From Mucilaginibacter sp. (lineage in GTDB: Bacteria > Bacteroidota > Bacteroidia > Sphingobacteriales > Sphingobacteriaceae), in contig JAQBOM010000006.1 of the NCBI GenBank assembly GCA_028288025.1, positions 1 through 64,000 on the forward strand: a stretch of 64,000 bases of DNA, in the 5' to 3' direction. This document shows, in pieces, positions 15,370-24,683 of this stretch; position 1 is the stretch's first letter, and each line of letters starts with the position of its first letter. The notes below the pieces were generated by a model that had not been told where the DNA came from, made no database searches, and was given only the letters and a program-made list of their open reading frames with translations. The translations under genes were made by a program, and so were the position numbers.

Positions 15370-16059
15370 ATGATAAATAAACTTCTTTGGACTGACCGGA
15401 ACCGGGATATGATCATCTCCTTTATGACCATCCGCAAGGCAGTAGGTTGGCTGGGCATCGGTTTGCCTGCGGTATTGTATTTGGGCACCCTGCTCATCGG
15501 TGAGTGCGGCATACTGAAAGCTTCTATCAGCGACTATTTTTATACAAATATGGGTAGCGTGTTCACAGGGATATTGTGCGCAGTAGCACTTTTCCTGTTT
15601 ACCTACAAAGGCCCCGCTCCTATTGACGGTATTTTGAGCAGTTTGGCTGCTCTTTTTGCCCTTGGTGTTGCCTTTTTCCCCTGCAATGTAAGCGGTTGCC
15701 ATTACGACTGCAACATCATTTTCCGGCCGCCTAATGGGTTGAGGAACCTGATACATTATTGCTCGGCGGCAGGTTTCTTTATCATTTTGGCAACCATGTC
15801 GATATGGTTGTTCAGGAAAAGCAACAGACCTAATCCCGGCCTCCGCAAAAGGTCGCGCAATAACGTGTACCTTGTTTGCGGTATAATTATGCTTATCGCG
15901 ATGGCCGGCATATTGGCGGTAACGGTTTTCCATCTCGGCGAAAAACTTTACCCCCTCCGCCCTACCTACTGGCTCGAGCTGATCGCCTTATGGGCATTCG
16001 GGATCAGCTGGCTGGTTAAAGGCGAGCTTGTGTTAAAGGATAAGCCCCTGCAACGGTGA
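15370..16059 (+). CDS. Six-helix integral membrane protein of unknown function
   Basis: Protein of about 229 residues with roughly six hydrophobic segments (near 24-44, 60-80, 86-104, 124-144, 164-186 and 196-214). Motifs seen are GECGILKASISDYFYTNMGS after helix 1 and FFPCNVSGCHYDCNIIF with three cysteines between helices 3 and 4, followed by NGLRNLIHYCSAAGFF. The arrangement resembles uncharacterised DUF998-like proteins, but I cannot assign it firmly. In-frame ATGs 39 and 54 bp downstream (before IISFMTIRKAVGW and TIRKAVGW) are alternative starts. It is the only plus-strand gene between 1 and 21.7 kb. Confidence 0.75.
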   Translation: MINKLLWTDRNRDMIISFMTIRKAVGWLGIGLPAVLYLGTLLIGECGILKASISDYFYTNMGSVFTGILCAVALFLFTYKGPAPIDGILSSLAALFALGVAFFPCNVSGCHYDCNIIFRPPNGLRNLIHYCSAAGFFIILATMSIWLFRKSNRPNPGLRKRSRNNVYLVCGIIMLIAMAGILAVTVFHLGEKLYPLRPTYWLELIALWAFGISWLVKGELVLKDKPLQR

Positions 16060-16097
16060 AGCAAAACATTTAATTTTTCCTTTAATGATGTAAAATC

Positions 16098-16946
16098 CTA
16101 CTTAATTTCCACCACACCGTTTGCAACTGCCGGGAACCTGGAAAATATTTGGGCGTCATGTCCGGGAATGATATATTTCACGTCGGAAACCATGGTTTTC
16201 ATCCGCTGCATAGCTTTTACGTAACCGGCCGGGTCGAGGGTACCGCCTGTAGAAGCCGGGGCCAGGTGTTCGAGGTTGTAATAGATCCAGATGTTGTCGG
16301 ATGCAAGGACTATCCTGTTGGTGCCGGTTTGCACCAGCACATATTGCGAGTTAAAGGTATGCCTGGACCCGGTAAACACCTTTATTCCCGGAATGATCTC
16401 CTGGTCGTCACCATTCACCAGGGTTACTTTACCGGCTAAGTTCAAATCAACCATAGCACGCACATCCCTTTTGTCAAAGCCCCCTTTGCTCTGCCCTTTT
16501 TGCCATGCCGTGCTCACAAAATAATTAAAGTCTTCTTTCTGTATCCATATATGGGCATTGGGAAATAGCCCCACCCCATCGATATGATCCCAATGCGGGT
16601 GGCTGAAAATAATATCAGTTATATCGCCCGGTTTTACACCAAACTTCAAAAGCGCGCTGTCCGGCCTTACGTAATCAACCAATTTAAAATCTTTGGCATC
16701 GTCGATGTCGCCCAAAAAGCCGGCATCCAGCAAAACATTGCGGTTGTTTCCCCTGATCAGCCAAACCATAAAGTTGATCTTAACGCTTTCTGTTTTAGAG
16801 CCGCCTTGCGCCCAGTCGGCGGTGGTAAATGGGTAGTTAGCAGCGGCAAATTTCAGGGCGTAAACGTGATAGACAGGGGTTTGGGCGCGACAGGTTAGCA
16901 GTATCGCAAAAAGCAGTAGCGGTACCAGGATTAGTTTTTTCATCAT
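16098..16946 (-). CDS. Secreted metallo-beta-lactamase-fold hydrolase (lactonase-like)
   Basis: Protein of 282 residues with an N-terminal signal peptide (hydrophobic 4-19, ending TCRAQ). The MBL metal motif is HPHWDH near residues 116-121, with a further histidine at SRHTFNSQY, Asp at LASDN and the final histidine in IPGHDAQIF. The order of motifs fits the AHL-lactonase-like branch (AttM/AiiA type), but substrate specificity cannot be told. It follows the GH13 gene by 2 bp and is probably cotranscribed, so a role in carbohydrate or signal turnover in the periplasm is possible. Start: two consecutive ATGs at 16941-16946. Confidence 0.88.
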   Translation of the reverse strand: MMKKLILVPLLLFAILLTCRAQTPVYHVYALKFAAANYPFTTADWAQGGSKTESVKINFMVWLIRGNNRNVLLDAGFLGDIDDAKDFKLVDYVRPDSALLKFGVKPGDITDIIFSHPHWDHIDGVGLFPNAHIWIQKEDFNYFVSTAWQKGQSKGGFDKRDVRAMVDLNLAGKVTLVNGDDQEIIPGIKVFTGSRHTFNSQYVLVQTGTNRIVLASDNIWIYYNLEHLAPASTGGTLDPAGYVKAMQRMKTMVSDVKYIIPGHDAQIFSRFPAVANGVVEIK

Positions 16947-16948
16947 GT

Positions 16949-18304
16949 TTATTTTTTAAGCACCAGGTATTGATATGGCTCAAGCCTTATTTCGGTAGCT
17001 AAACTTGTTTTGGCTCCGCTAAAAGCATCCTTCCATACGGAATTTGCCAGGTTGTCGGGCAGTTTATAGGTAACCTCCTTATCGCGTAAATTTGATAATA
17101 CCAGTACTTTTTCCGGGCCGGCTTCCCGGGTAAAAACACATACGTCGTCGGTGCTGTATGAATTTAAGGTGCCCCTTCTTATGGCCTTGCTTTTATTGTG
17201 GAACGCCACTACCTTTTTATATTCACCTGTTACATCCTGGTTAGCTGCGGAAAGGCTCCAGTCTATTTTTCTGCCCGTGAAGGGGAAAACCAAACGATAT
17301 GGCGTTGCAATCTCCTGCCCGTTATAAATCATCGGAACACCTTTCATGTAAGCCGTAACCACAAAAGCAGCCATCGAGCCACGTTTTCCGCCAAACAGAT
17401 CCAGGGGGGTGCCGTCCGAACTGTTCACATCATGATTAGTCAAATATCTTACCATTCCCTGCCCTTCAGAAGCACCGATGTAATCTTTCCTGTTTACCTC
17501 GTCAATCGACTTTACCGATTTATTTCTCTTATAGATATTTTTTAAATTTCCGTAAAAGTTGAAACCAAAATTAAAATCGAAACCCGAGGAATAGTTGGCC
17601 GCACGGCTTCCCTCGGCCAGGAACAGCAATTTATGCGTTTTTATATTTTTTAACGTATCAAGGGCCTGGGCCCAGAAATCAGCAGGCGGGCCGTCGGCGT
17701 AATCGCAGCGGAAACCATCTATGTTTGCTTTTAATACCCACGACTTCATTGACCTGATGAGCGCCAAACGCACATCATTATTATTAAAATTTAACTGTGC
17801 TACGTCATTCCAGGTTTGCGGATATTTGATGTTTCCGGCGGTATCCGTTACGTACCACCTTTTATTGCTTATCCATGGGTTGTCCCAGGAAGTATGATTG
17901 GCAACAAAATCGAGCATAACGGCTATTTTCCTTTTATGAGCACCTTCTACCAGCTCCCGTAAATCATTAAGCGTCCCAAATTCGCTGCCCACTTCGTTAT
18001 AATCGCGCGTAGCATAGGGCGAATTGGTGGCCTTAAGTACGCCAACAGGGTAAATTGGCATCAAATACATCACATTTATACCCAGGGCTTTTATGGAATC
18101 CAACCGGGCGGTAACTCCCTTCAAATTTCCTTCCCTGCTAAAAGCGCGCGTATTTACCTGGTAGAGCATCACATCCCGCCTATCCGGCACGCCGGTAAAA
18201 GGTTGGCCATATTGTGGAGGATAGCGGTTACCCTATGCAAGGGCGGGTGCAGGTTTTGTGCAGCAAAATAGCACTGCTAATAAGAAAAAAGCGATATTTT
18301 TCAT
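16949..18304 (-). pseudogene. GH13 alpha-amylase-family gene with in-frame TAG after the signal peptide
   Basis: The frame starts at ATG 18302-18304 with a lipoprotein-like signal MKNIAFFLLAVLFCCTKPAP, meets TAG at 18233-18235 after 23 codons, and then continues in the same frame through GNRYPPQYGQPFTGVPDRRD into a complete GH13 barrel. Enzyme motifs are DFVANHTS, GFRCDYADGP (nucleophile Asp), FLAEGS (acid/base Glu) and YLTNHDVNSS. The C-terminal beta domain ends YQYLVLKK. The catalytic part (413 codons) can be read alone from a GTG at 18188-18190, but then without export signal. A single base change from CAG or a similar sense codon would explain the stop. It may be a real nonsense mutation, a sequencing error, or, less likely, a cytosolic form started at GTG. 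Confidence 0.85.
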
Positions 18305-18629
18305 TTGTTAATGGCAAATTAAGGTTGGGCGAATGTAATAAATAGCTGATAAGTTGTGGCAATTGTGAATAGCTGAAAACCATTTTTTAACTATCCATTT
18401 TAACCACACAAGGAGGCCTGTCGCGTGATTAGCGGTTATATGGCTGTATGAATATCAACACAGGCGATAATTTGCAGGCAAGAGCGCCGGAGTGCAATAA
18501 TAACTTTACAATAGCGCCGGCCGATATTTCCGGACGTAATAACGTGATTAATTCTTTTTAGCAGCGGTCAATAATGAGCATAGCATTGCGCCCGTACCTG
18601 TATGGTAACGAGCGCGCTTTCTTTAATTT
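18305..18629. other. Gene-free stretch
   Basis: 325 bp between the GH13 gene start and the copper-protein stop. I see no gene, strong hairpin or known motif; promoter signals for the GH13 gene should lie here. Confidence 0.4.
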
Positions 18630-18971
18630 TTAAACAGCTGCCAGTTGCTCGCATGTTTCGGCGCAGGTGCGGCAAACTATTGCACATTCCATACAGAATT
18701 CCATGCCGTTTTTGCCATGCTTTTCGCATTCGTCAGCACAGGTATTGCACATATCAACACACATCCTGCAAAGCTCATCGCTTAGCTTGCTTCCCAGGCT
18801 TATCATTTCGGCGGTTGAACGGCATAAGGCTGCACATTCCAGGTTTAACTGAATGCATTTGCTGAGCAATTTTACGCTTGGTTCTTTTAAACATAAAGTT
18901 GCACAACGGCTGCAGGCGGCTGCACAGGCATTACATGCTTCAATGCAGTTTTGTAATTGTTGGTTTAACAT
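18630..18971 (-). CDS. Four-helix-bundle copper-storage-like protein (Csp family)
   Basis: Protein of 113 residues with 19 cysteines in CxxxC and CxxC spacing (for example CIEACNACAAACSRCATLC and CRMCVDMCNTCADEC). This is the pattern of Csp3-type cytosolic copper-storage proteins, where Cys side chains point into a four-helix bundle and bind many Cu(I) ions. No signal peptide is present, which supports a cytosolic Csp3-like form. It is flanked by long gene-free regions on both sides and no copper exporter or regulator is adjacent. Annotated elsewhere as DUF326 or four-helix-bundle copper-binding protein; family confidence is high. Confidence 0.92.
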   Translation of the reverse strand: MLNQQLQNCIEACNACAAACSRCATLCLKEPSVKLLSKCIQLNLECAALCRSTAEMISLGSKLSDELCRMCVDMCNTCADECEKHGKNGMEFCMECAIVCRTCAETCEQLAAV

Positions 18972-19456
18972 AATGGAGCGTTTTTATGGTTAGACATTGG
19001 GTTAATTACAAAATCAGTTTGGCGGAAATTAAAAGACGTTTCTAAATAACAAGGTCATTTCTGCCTGCCCTATTACCTGATAAGCTTTATATTGACCTGT
19101 AAGGGCTTATTTAACCTATATATTGTATTTAGCTGCGATATGACACAGGGTTACTTTCCTTGCCGGAGAATAGCAGGATAGTTCGATTAAATTAATTAAA
19201 GAGTAGTTATATTTTTACTACAGCTGTAATAAAATTTTGTTTAAAAAAATTTAGAAAATTTTACCGTCGCTTTTGCCTTGGCGGGCGGCAGAATCGTAAC
19301 CGGGCCAGTATGTTGAAATCCACGAAAAAGACATTGGCCCTAGGGTGGCGTTTTGACTTATTTGTTATCCATCAATTGAAACCTTTCACGGTAGTTATCT
19401 CCGCCCGGAACAATATTACCGCCTATGCTGATATCAGTTTTGAAAGCTTCAATCCA
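18972..19456. other. Gene-free stretch
   Basis: 485 bp with no supported gene. It contains a small hairpin GTAGT-TATATTTTT-ACTAC (near 19203-19221) and an open frame of 64 codons on the plus strand (19310-19504) that overlaps the deaminase gene and has no recognisable feature. Confidence 0.4.
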
Positions 19457-19918
19457 TTAAATCAGCGGATCGAATTTAACGGCAGGCACCCCGAAACGGT
19501 TTAAAAAATCTACTCCTTCATCATTGCCTATGCCCTTGTATTCGGCGTATGATTTATCGAAGAACACCTTCTTCACACCGGCAGAAAAAATGAGCCGGGC
19601 ACATGGCAAACAGGGCGATAAGGTAGTATAAAGCGTTGCCCCTACAAGGTTAGCGCCGTTTTTTACCGCGTATAATATGGCATTCTCTTCGGCATGAAGT
19701 GCAAGGGAGCAGCTTCCCTTTGAGTCGCGCGGGCAGCCGGTTAAAGGCCATTCCTCATCACAGTTATGCGTGCCTGCCGGCGGGCCGTTATAGCCTATCG
19801 AAATAATACGGGTATCCTTTGTTAAAACTGCCCCAACCTGTGCCTTCACGCAATGTGAGCGTTTGGCCAGATCAGTAGCCAGGTTCATAAAAATATGGTC
19901 GAAACTTAGTTTAGTCAT
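19457..19918 (-). CDS. dCMP deaminase family protein
   Basis: Zinc-dependent cytidine/deoxycytidylate deaminase of 153 residues, converting dCMP to dUMP for thymidylate synthesis. The zinc site is LHAEENAIL (His and catalytic Glu, near residues 74-82) and SPCLPCARLI (two Cys, near 101-110). The N-terminal GYNGPPAGTHNCDEEW and the GCPRDSKGSC segment are typical of the ComEB/dCMP deaminase branch. A perfect 22-bp inverted repeat lies just before the gene (19929-19980). Confidence 0.94.
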   Translation of the reverse strand: MTKLSFDHIFMNLATDLAKRSHCVKAQVGAVLTKDTRIISIGYNGPPAGTHNCDEEWPLTGCPRDSKGSCSLALHAEENAILYAVKNGANLVGATLYTTLSPCLPCARLIFSAGVKKVFFDKSYAEYKGIGNDEGVDFLNRFGVPAVKFDPLI

Positions 19919-19928
19919 AGTAGTGATT

Positions 19929-19980
19929 AGAGGTAGAGAATAGAGATTAGTTATTTTTCTAATCTCTATTCTCTACCTCT
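19929..19980. repeat. Perfect 22-bp inverted repeat
   Basis: Arms 19929-19950 and 19959-19980 are fully complementary, built of AGAGGTAGAGAATAGAG-like words, with the 8-nt loop TTATTTTT. It lies between the FucP-type transporter stop and the deaminase start. It lacks an external T run, so it is not a classical terminator, though it would form a very stable RNA hairpin. Confidence 0.9.
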
Positions 19981-19990
19981 GGTATCTGAT

Positions 19991-21625
19991 TTAGTGCCCC
20001 CCTGAAGCCTCTATATGGTCAATATCAATGCCCTGTTTCTTTAATTCAGATCCGGCTTTCCAGGCAAAAAACGCAAGGTAGGCGAAACCAAACACGGGCA
20101 CAATATATGAAAGATGCAACCCGCTGATACCCGAAAAAGAATGTTGAGTTGTATCAGCTAAGATACCCTGAACCGGTGGAATAATAGCCCCGCCCAATAT
20201 CATCATGATCAAAAATGCTGAACCCTGGCTGGTATATTTCCCTAAACCGGCGATGGCTAGCGCAAAAATCGAAGGCCACATGATTGAGCAGCACAAACCA
20301 CCGCTGATGAAAGCAAACAGGCCAACCCTACCGCTGGTTAGTAGCCCGATTACCATAGCTGCCACGCCCAATAATCCGAAAATAGTTAAGGTACGTACAG
20401 GCTTTTGCTGCCCTACGAAGAATCCTATCACTAAAACAGCCACACATAGCGCATAGATATACAAATTGCTGATATTAACGCCGCTTAAATAGTTAACCAG
20501 CAACACTATGCCGAATGCGAAAAAGGGAACAACAACTGTCAGGATATTTTTTGTTGATTTAGATAGGTCAAATACGCCGATCGCTCCCGTCCACCTGCCT
20601 ATCATTAAGCTTCCCCAATATAACGAGATATAAGGGGCTATTTCCGAGGCAGTAAAGCCGCCAAACTCAGGTGTTTTAAGCAAAGATCCCATATTACTTT
20701 GAATAGTCACTTCAGTTCCTACATAAGTAAATATCGCTATCATACCATAAATCAATTGCGGGTATTGCATTGCCCCCCAGCCTGCTTTGCTTTTAGCCGC
20801 TGACATAAGCGATATAATAAGCGTTATCAGGATAATAGCCAAAGATGCATATACGTAATACGCCTTCGCAATACCGGTGGCGGCGCTTAACGGGCCGGCA
20901 GCTAATACAAGGCAGAAAGCAATAAATATGACAAATAATGGAAAATTGGTTTTGTGGCTTGCCTCTATCTTTTCGTCGCTGGTAACCTTAGGCAGTTTTG
21001 ATACCCAAAAGAAAATAGCAACTGCTATATATAGACCCGCGAGTATAAAGTACAAGTTATTTATTGCCGTTATTTTAACATCTATAGCGGGAATTAACTT
21101 GCTGGCGCTGCCAAATAATACGATACTTACAATTACCGGCCCTAATAGAGTACCAAAATTGTTTACCCCACCTGCCAGGTTCAAACGGTTTGAACCGGTT
21201 TCTGGCGTGCCAAGGGCGATAACAAATGGGTTGGCGGCGGTTTGCTGTAATGAAAAACCTAACGCAATAACAAAAAATGCACCTAGGATAAATCCAAATG
21301 AACCTGAATTTACAGCCGGCACCATCAATAGCGCCCCTGCTGCAGATATGATCAGACCGTAAATAATGCCATTTTTATATCCCAGCTTATTTAAAAAATC
21401 AACCCTGGTAGCCTGGGACGCGAAATACAATCCAAGTGAACCAATAAAGTAACCACCATAAAAAGTAAAGTCAATTAATTGCGATTCAAATTGGGTTAAA
21501 TTAAAGTGTGCTTTACAAAAGGGTATAAAAATACCATTCGAAGCGGCTAAAAAGCCCCAAAAGAAAAATACGGTAATGATGGTGTACAGCGCGGAGCCAT
21601 AACTTTTTGCGTTTTTTTGTTCCAT
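19991..21625 (-). CDS. FucP/GluP-type sugar MFS transporter
   Basis: Inner-membrane sugar:proton symporter of 544 residues. The N-terminus shows [20 protein letters not shown] and the region [37 protein letters not shown], strongly typical of the fucose/glucose/galactose permease family. It is longer than usual for the family (about 410-440): extra hydrophobic segments in the middle (near 225-285 and 360-420) suggest two or more added helices. The substrate is unknown. No sugar-catabolic gene is adjacent. Confidence 0.92.
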   Translation of the reverse strand: MEQKNAKSYGSALYTIITVFFFWGFLAASNGIFIPFCKAHFNLTQFESQLIDFTFYGGYFIGSLGLYFASQATRVDFLNKLGYKNGIIYGLIISAAGALLMVPAVNSGSFGFILGAFFVIALGFSLQQTAANPFVIALGTPETGSNRLNLAGGVNNFGTLLGPVIVSIVLFGSASKLIPAIDVKITAINNLYFILAGLYIAVAIFFWVSKLPKVTSDEKIEASHKTNFPLFVIFIAFCLVLAAGPLSAATGIAKAYYVYASLAIILITLIISLMSAAKSKAGWGAMQYPQLIYGMIAIFTYVGTEVTIQSNMGSLLKTPEFGGFTASEIAPYISLYWGSLMIGRWTGAIGVFDLSKSTKNILTVVVPFFAFGIVLLVNYLSGVNISNLYIYALCVAVLVIGFFVGQQKPVRTLTIFGLLGVAAMVIGLLTSGRVGLFAFISGGLCCSIMWPSIFALAIAGLGKYTSQGSAFLIMMILGGAIIPPVQGILADTTQHSFSGISGLHLSYIVPVFGFAYLAFFAWKAGSELKKQGIDIDHIEASGGH

Positions 21626-21797
21626 TGTTAATTAGGTTTACAAATCGGTTGTATTTAAAAAACTAAACATAGCCATTTTTTGTAATTCTGCTATATATTA
21701 AATTAATAAATCACAATTTTAAGTTTGGATGGTTAACATATAAAATTGCATATTCGTCCCACCAAGTTCTAAATTGAGTTGAATATAATCTAAATGA

Positions 21798-22454
21798 ATG
21801 TTTGAAGCTATTATTTCGGGTCTTGGAATCGGACTTGTTCTCTCTGTTCTGACAGGCCCGGTTTTTTTCGCATTAATAAAAACCAGTATTGAAAAAGGCT
21901 TTCATGCCGGGGCGGCTATGGCGTTGGGTATAGTCTCAAGCGATGTCGTTTTCGTGGGCGCTATTATATTCGGGTCGCAATATATCGACGTCCCTCCACA
22001 CACGAAGGTAATCGTCGGGGAAATTGGGAGCGGCATTTTATTTAGCCTGGGCGTCTACTACATATTTAAAAAAGCCGAAATAAATTTCGAAAACAAAACC
22101 CCGTCGGTATTAAACCGCGCCGGTTATTTTTTTAAAGGGTTTTTAATGTGCATTTTTAATCCTACCCTCCTATTTCATTGGATCACCGTTATCGGAACCG
22201 CCAGCACTATTTTTCACCAGGGCGTAAAGCACAGGCAGCTGGATATAGCCATTATGTTTCTAACCATACTTATTGTACAGTTTGGGCAGGACATTGTTAA
22301 AGTGTTTTATGCCAATAAGCTGCGCGATAAAATCTCGGTTAAATTTATACACCGGCTTAACGAGGTTGCGGGTGTCGCGCTTATCATAGCCTCACTCGTG
22401 TTAATGGATAAGCTGGTAACCCACTTTATATTCGCGCCTCCGCCGGGATCTTAG
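21798..22454 (+). CDS. LysE-family translocator
   Basis: Inner-membrane exporter of 218 residues with about six hydrophobic segments. The start (GLGIGLVLSVLTGPVFFALI) carries the SxxxGP motif of the LysE/RhtB family, exporters of amino acids or related small compounds. KGFLMCIFNPTLLFHWITV in the middle matches the conserved NP motif. The substrate is unknown. It runs convergent with the purF-type gene, separated by a word-type inverted repeat (22455-22602). Confidence 0.87.
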   Translation: MFEAIISGLGIGLVLSVLTGPVFFALIKTSIEKGFHAGAAMALGIVSSDVVFVGAIIFGSQYIDVPPHTKVIVGEIGSGILFSLGVYYIFKKAEINFENKTPSVLNRAGYFFKGFLMCIFNPTLLFHWITVIGTASTIFHQGVKHRQLDIAIMFLTILIVQFGQDIVKVFYANKLRDKISVKFIHRLNEVAGVALIIASLVLMDKLVTHFIFAPPPGS

Positions 22455-22602
22455 TCATTAGTCATTAAGACGGCAATTTGGAGTTTGATTCAGTTGGCAG
22501 TTTTGAGTTGGCAGTTTGCAAATCAGAACAATTGTCATAGTGCCCATTGCTTATTGTCTACTGCCTATGTCAATTGCCTACCGCAAACTGCTTACTGCCT
22601 AC
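22455..22602. repeat. Imperfect word-type inverted repeat between convergent genes
   Basis: The left half repeats GTTGGCAGTTTGC-like words (near 22493-22520) and the right half repeats ACTGCCTA and GCAAACTGC (near 22558-22602), so GGCAGTTTGC can pair with GCAAACTGC. It fills the whole gap between two convergent genes and may work as a bidirectional terminator. Confidence 0.6.
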
Positions 22603-24510
22603 TTACATATACCCTCTTTGGTTCTTACCTTCCATCCAGTTAACAAAGGCGCGGTTTACCACTTTGTTACCACCCGGAGTTGGATAGTTGCCTGAAAAAT
22701 ACCAGTCGCCGGTATGGTCGGGGCAGGCTTTGTGCAGGTTATCTAATGTTTGGTATATCACCTCTACCGAGCATTTTATTTCTTTTGGGGTAATGATCTT
22801 TGCAATACGGTCCGATATTTCCTGGTCGGTAAAAGGTTCATAGATGGCTTGCACGTAATTGCAAACGTCTTCCTTAGGCAATATCGAGCTATCCTTGCAC
22901 AGCTGGTAAACCTTCAGAATAACATCTTCCATTCCCCGCTCTTTCAGCAAGCTTATAGCGGCTTCAAAAGCCACGAATTCACCCATGCGCGACATATCGA
23001 TACCGTAACAATCCGGGTAGCGAATTTGCGGGGCAGATGAAACCACCACGACTTTTTTAGGGCCCAGCCTGTCAAGTATCTTCAGGATACTTTGCTTAAG
23101 TGTAGTTCCGCGTACGATTGAATCATCCAGCACCACCAGCGTATCCGCGTCTTTATTGATGAGGCCATATGTCGTATCGTACACATGTGCTACCATCTCG
23201 CTGCGGTCGGCATCCTGCGTGATAAAAGTGCGCAGCTTAACATCCTTTATTGCTATTTTTTCAACGCGCGGCGCCAGGGCCAGTACTTCGATCAGCTCCT
23301 CTTCACTTATCTTATCTTCGCGGTTCAGCAGCTTGTCGCGCTGGTATTTTTTAATGTATTTATGCACGCCTTCAACCATCCCGTAAAAGGCCACTTCAGC
23401 CGTATTGGGTATGTAGGAAAAAACGGTGTTTTTTATATCATGGTTAACCGCAGTCAATATCTGCTCACACAGTAACCGGCCTAGTTGCTTACGTTCGCGG
23501 TAAATGGCTGCATCGCTTCCGCGCGAAAAATAGATGCGCTCAAATGAACATGCCTTCTTTTCTTGCGGGTCGCTTATTCTATCTTCCGATATTTTGCCGT
23601 TCTTTTTAACAATAAGGGCATATCCCGGTTGAATTTCCTTGATCTCATCAAATGGGATATTAAACGCGGTTTGTATAGCGGGGCGCTCGGATGCGGCAAC
23701 CACAATTTCGTCATTATAAAAATAATAAGCGGGGCGTATGCCAACCGGGTCGCGCATGACGAATGCGTCGCCGTGGCCCAATATGCCGGCAATGGTATAG
23801 CCGCCGTCCCAGGTTTTGGCCGATTTACGCAGTATCTTAGCCACATCCATATCATTGGCTATCAGCTTGCTGATCTCCATGTTATCATCCAGCCCTTCAC
23901 GTTTATACTGATCAAATAACCCCTGGTTTTCAGTATCAATAAAATGGCCGATCTTCTCAAGCACCGTAACTGTGTCAGCTTTTTCTTTTGGATGCTGGCC
24001 CAGGTCGTACAGCTGTTGCAGCAGCTCATCAACATTCGTCATGTTAAAATTACCGGCTATCACCAGGTTACGCGTCATCCAGTTGTTTTGGCGTAAAAAG
24101 GGGTGGCAATTTTCAATACTATTTTTGCCATGAGTACCGTAACGCAGGTGGCCAAGCAACACCTCGCCAACAAAGCTCACATTTTCCTTCAGCCAGTCGG
24201 CATCCGCCATTTTTTCGGGCGTATTCTTCTGGATGTCGGCAAATTTCTTTTGGATGTATTCAAATATGTCCGCAACAGCGTTTGAGGCCATTGAGCGATG
24301 CCTGCTGATGTAGCGTTTGCCGGGCTCAATGTCGAGTTTAATGGTAGCCACCCCGGCGCCATCCTGGCCGCGGTTATGCTGTTTTTCCATTAAAAGATAG
24401 AGTTTATTGAGGCCGTACAGTGCAGTGCCGTACTTTTGCTGATAATAGGAAAGTGGCTTTAAAAGACGGATAAATGCCACACCGCATTCATGTTTTATCT
24501 GATCACTCAT
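22603..24510 (-). CDS. purF: Amidophosphoribosyltransferase (PurF-type), long form
   Basis: Class II glutamine amidotransferase fused to a phosphoribosyltransferase; the family makes phosphoribosylamine from PRPP and glutamine, the first step of purine synthesis. The start MSDQIKHECGVAFI places the nucleophile at Cys9, as in B. subtilis PurF, where a short propeptide is removed in front of ECGVFGI. NRGQDGAGVAT and LLGHLRYGTHG belong to the glutaminase site; VVLDDSIVRGTTLKQS near residue 465 is the PRPP loop. At 635 residues it is about 130-160 longer than usual PurF; the added length lies around the glutaminase loop and the C-terminus. It could also be a paralogue whose exact substrate differs. 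Confidence 0.88.
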   Translation of the reverse strand: MSDQIKHECGVAFIRLLKPLSYYQQKYGTALYGLNKLYLLMEKQHNRGQDGAGVATIKLDIEPGKRYISRHRSMASNAVADIFEYIQKKFADIQKNTPEKMADADWLKENVSFVGEVLLGHLRYGTHGKNSIENCHPFLRQNNWMTRNLVIAGNFNMTNVDELLQQLYDLGQHPKEKADTVTVLEKIGHFIDTENQGLFDQYKREGLDDNMEISKLIANDMDVAKILRKSAKTWDGGYTIAGILGHGDAFVMRDPVGIRPAYYFYNDEIVVAASERPAIQTAFNIPFDEIKEIQPGYALIVKKNGKISEDRISDPQEKKACSFERIYFSRGSDAAIYRERKQLGRLLCEQILTAVNHDIKNTVFSYIPNTAEVAFYGMVEGVHKYIKKYQRDKLLNREDKISEEELIEVLALAPRVEKIAIKDVKLRTFITQDADRSEMVAHVYDTTYGLINKDADTLVVLDDSIVRGTTLKQSILKILDRLGPKKVVVVSSAPQIRYPDCYGIDMSRMGEFVAFEAAISLLKERGMEDVILKVYQLCKDSSILPKEDVCNYVQAIYEPFTDQEISDRIAKIITPKEIKCSVEVIYQTLDNLHKACPDHTGDWYFSGNYPTPGGNKVVNRAFVNWMEGKNQRGYM

Positions 24511-24527
24511 GAGTGGTATTGAGCACG

Positions 24528-24535
24528 CAAAATTA
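24528..24535 (-). promoter_or_regulatory. Candidate -7 box (TAATTTTG) of the purF-type gene
   Basis: The minus strand reads TAATTTTG 17 bp before the ATG at 24508-24510. No clear TTTG -33 box is present. Confidence 0.28.
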
Positions 24536-24683
24536 CAATTTAAATGTTGAAACTTTAAATTAACATTGTCATAATAAATTACTGATTGTATGTCAATTAT
24601 TGAATTAGTGATTTAGTGAATTATTGATTCGTTAAATTGCTATATTGTACCTGATATCTTTATCAGTTAAACCAATTATCCAC

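Noticed and set aside
15220..15933. Minus-strand open frame of 237 codons
   Set aside because: Overlaps the membrane-protein gene at 15370-16059 on the other strand; its composition is that of a shadow frame, while the plus-strand frame has clear membrane helices.
16949..18190. GH13 gene annotated as a normal cytosolic enzyme starting at GTG 18190
   Set aside because: The preserved in-frame signal peptide upstream makes an interrupted exported protein the simpler reading; the GTG start is kept only as an alternative.
19310..19504. Plus-strand frame of 64 codons
   Set aside because: Overlaps the end of the deaminase gene antisense and shows no family feature.
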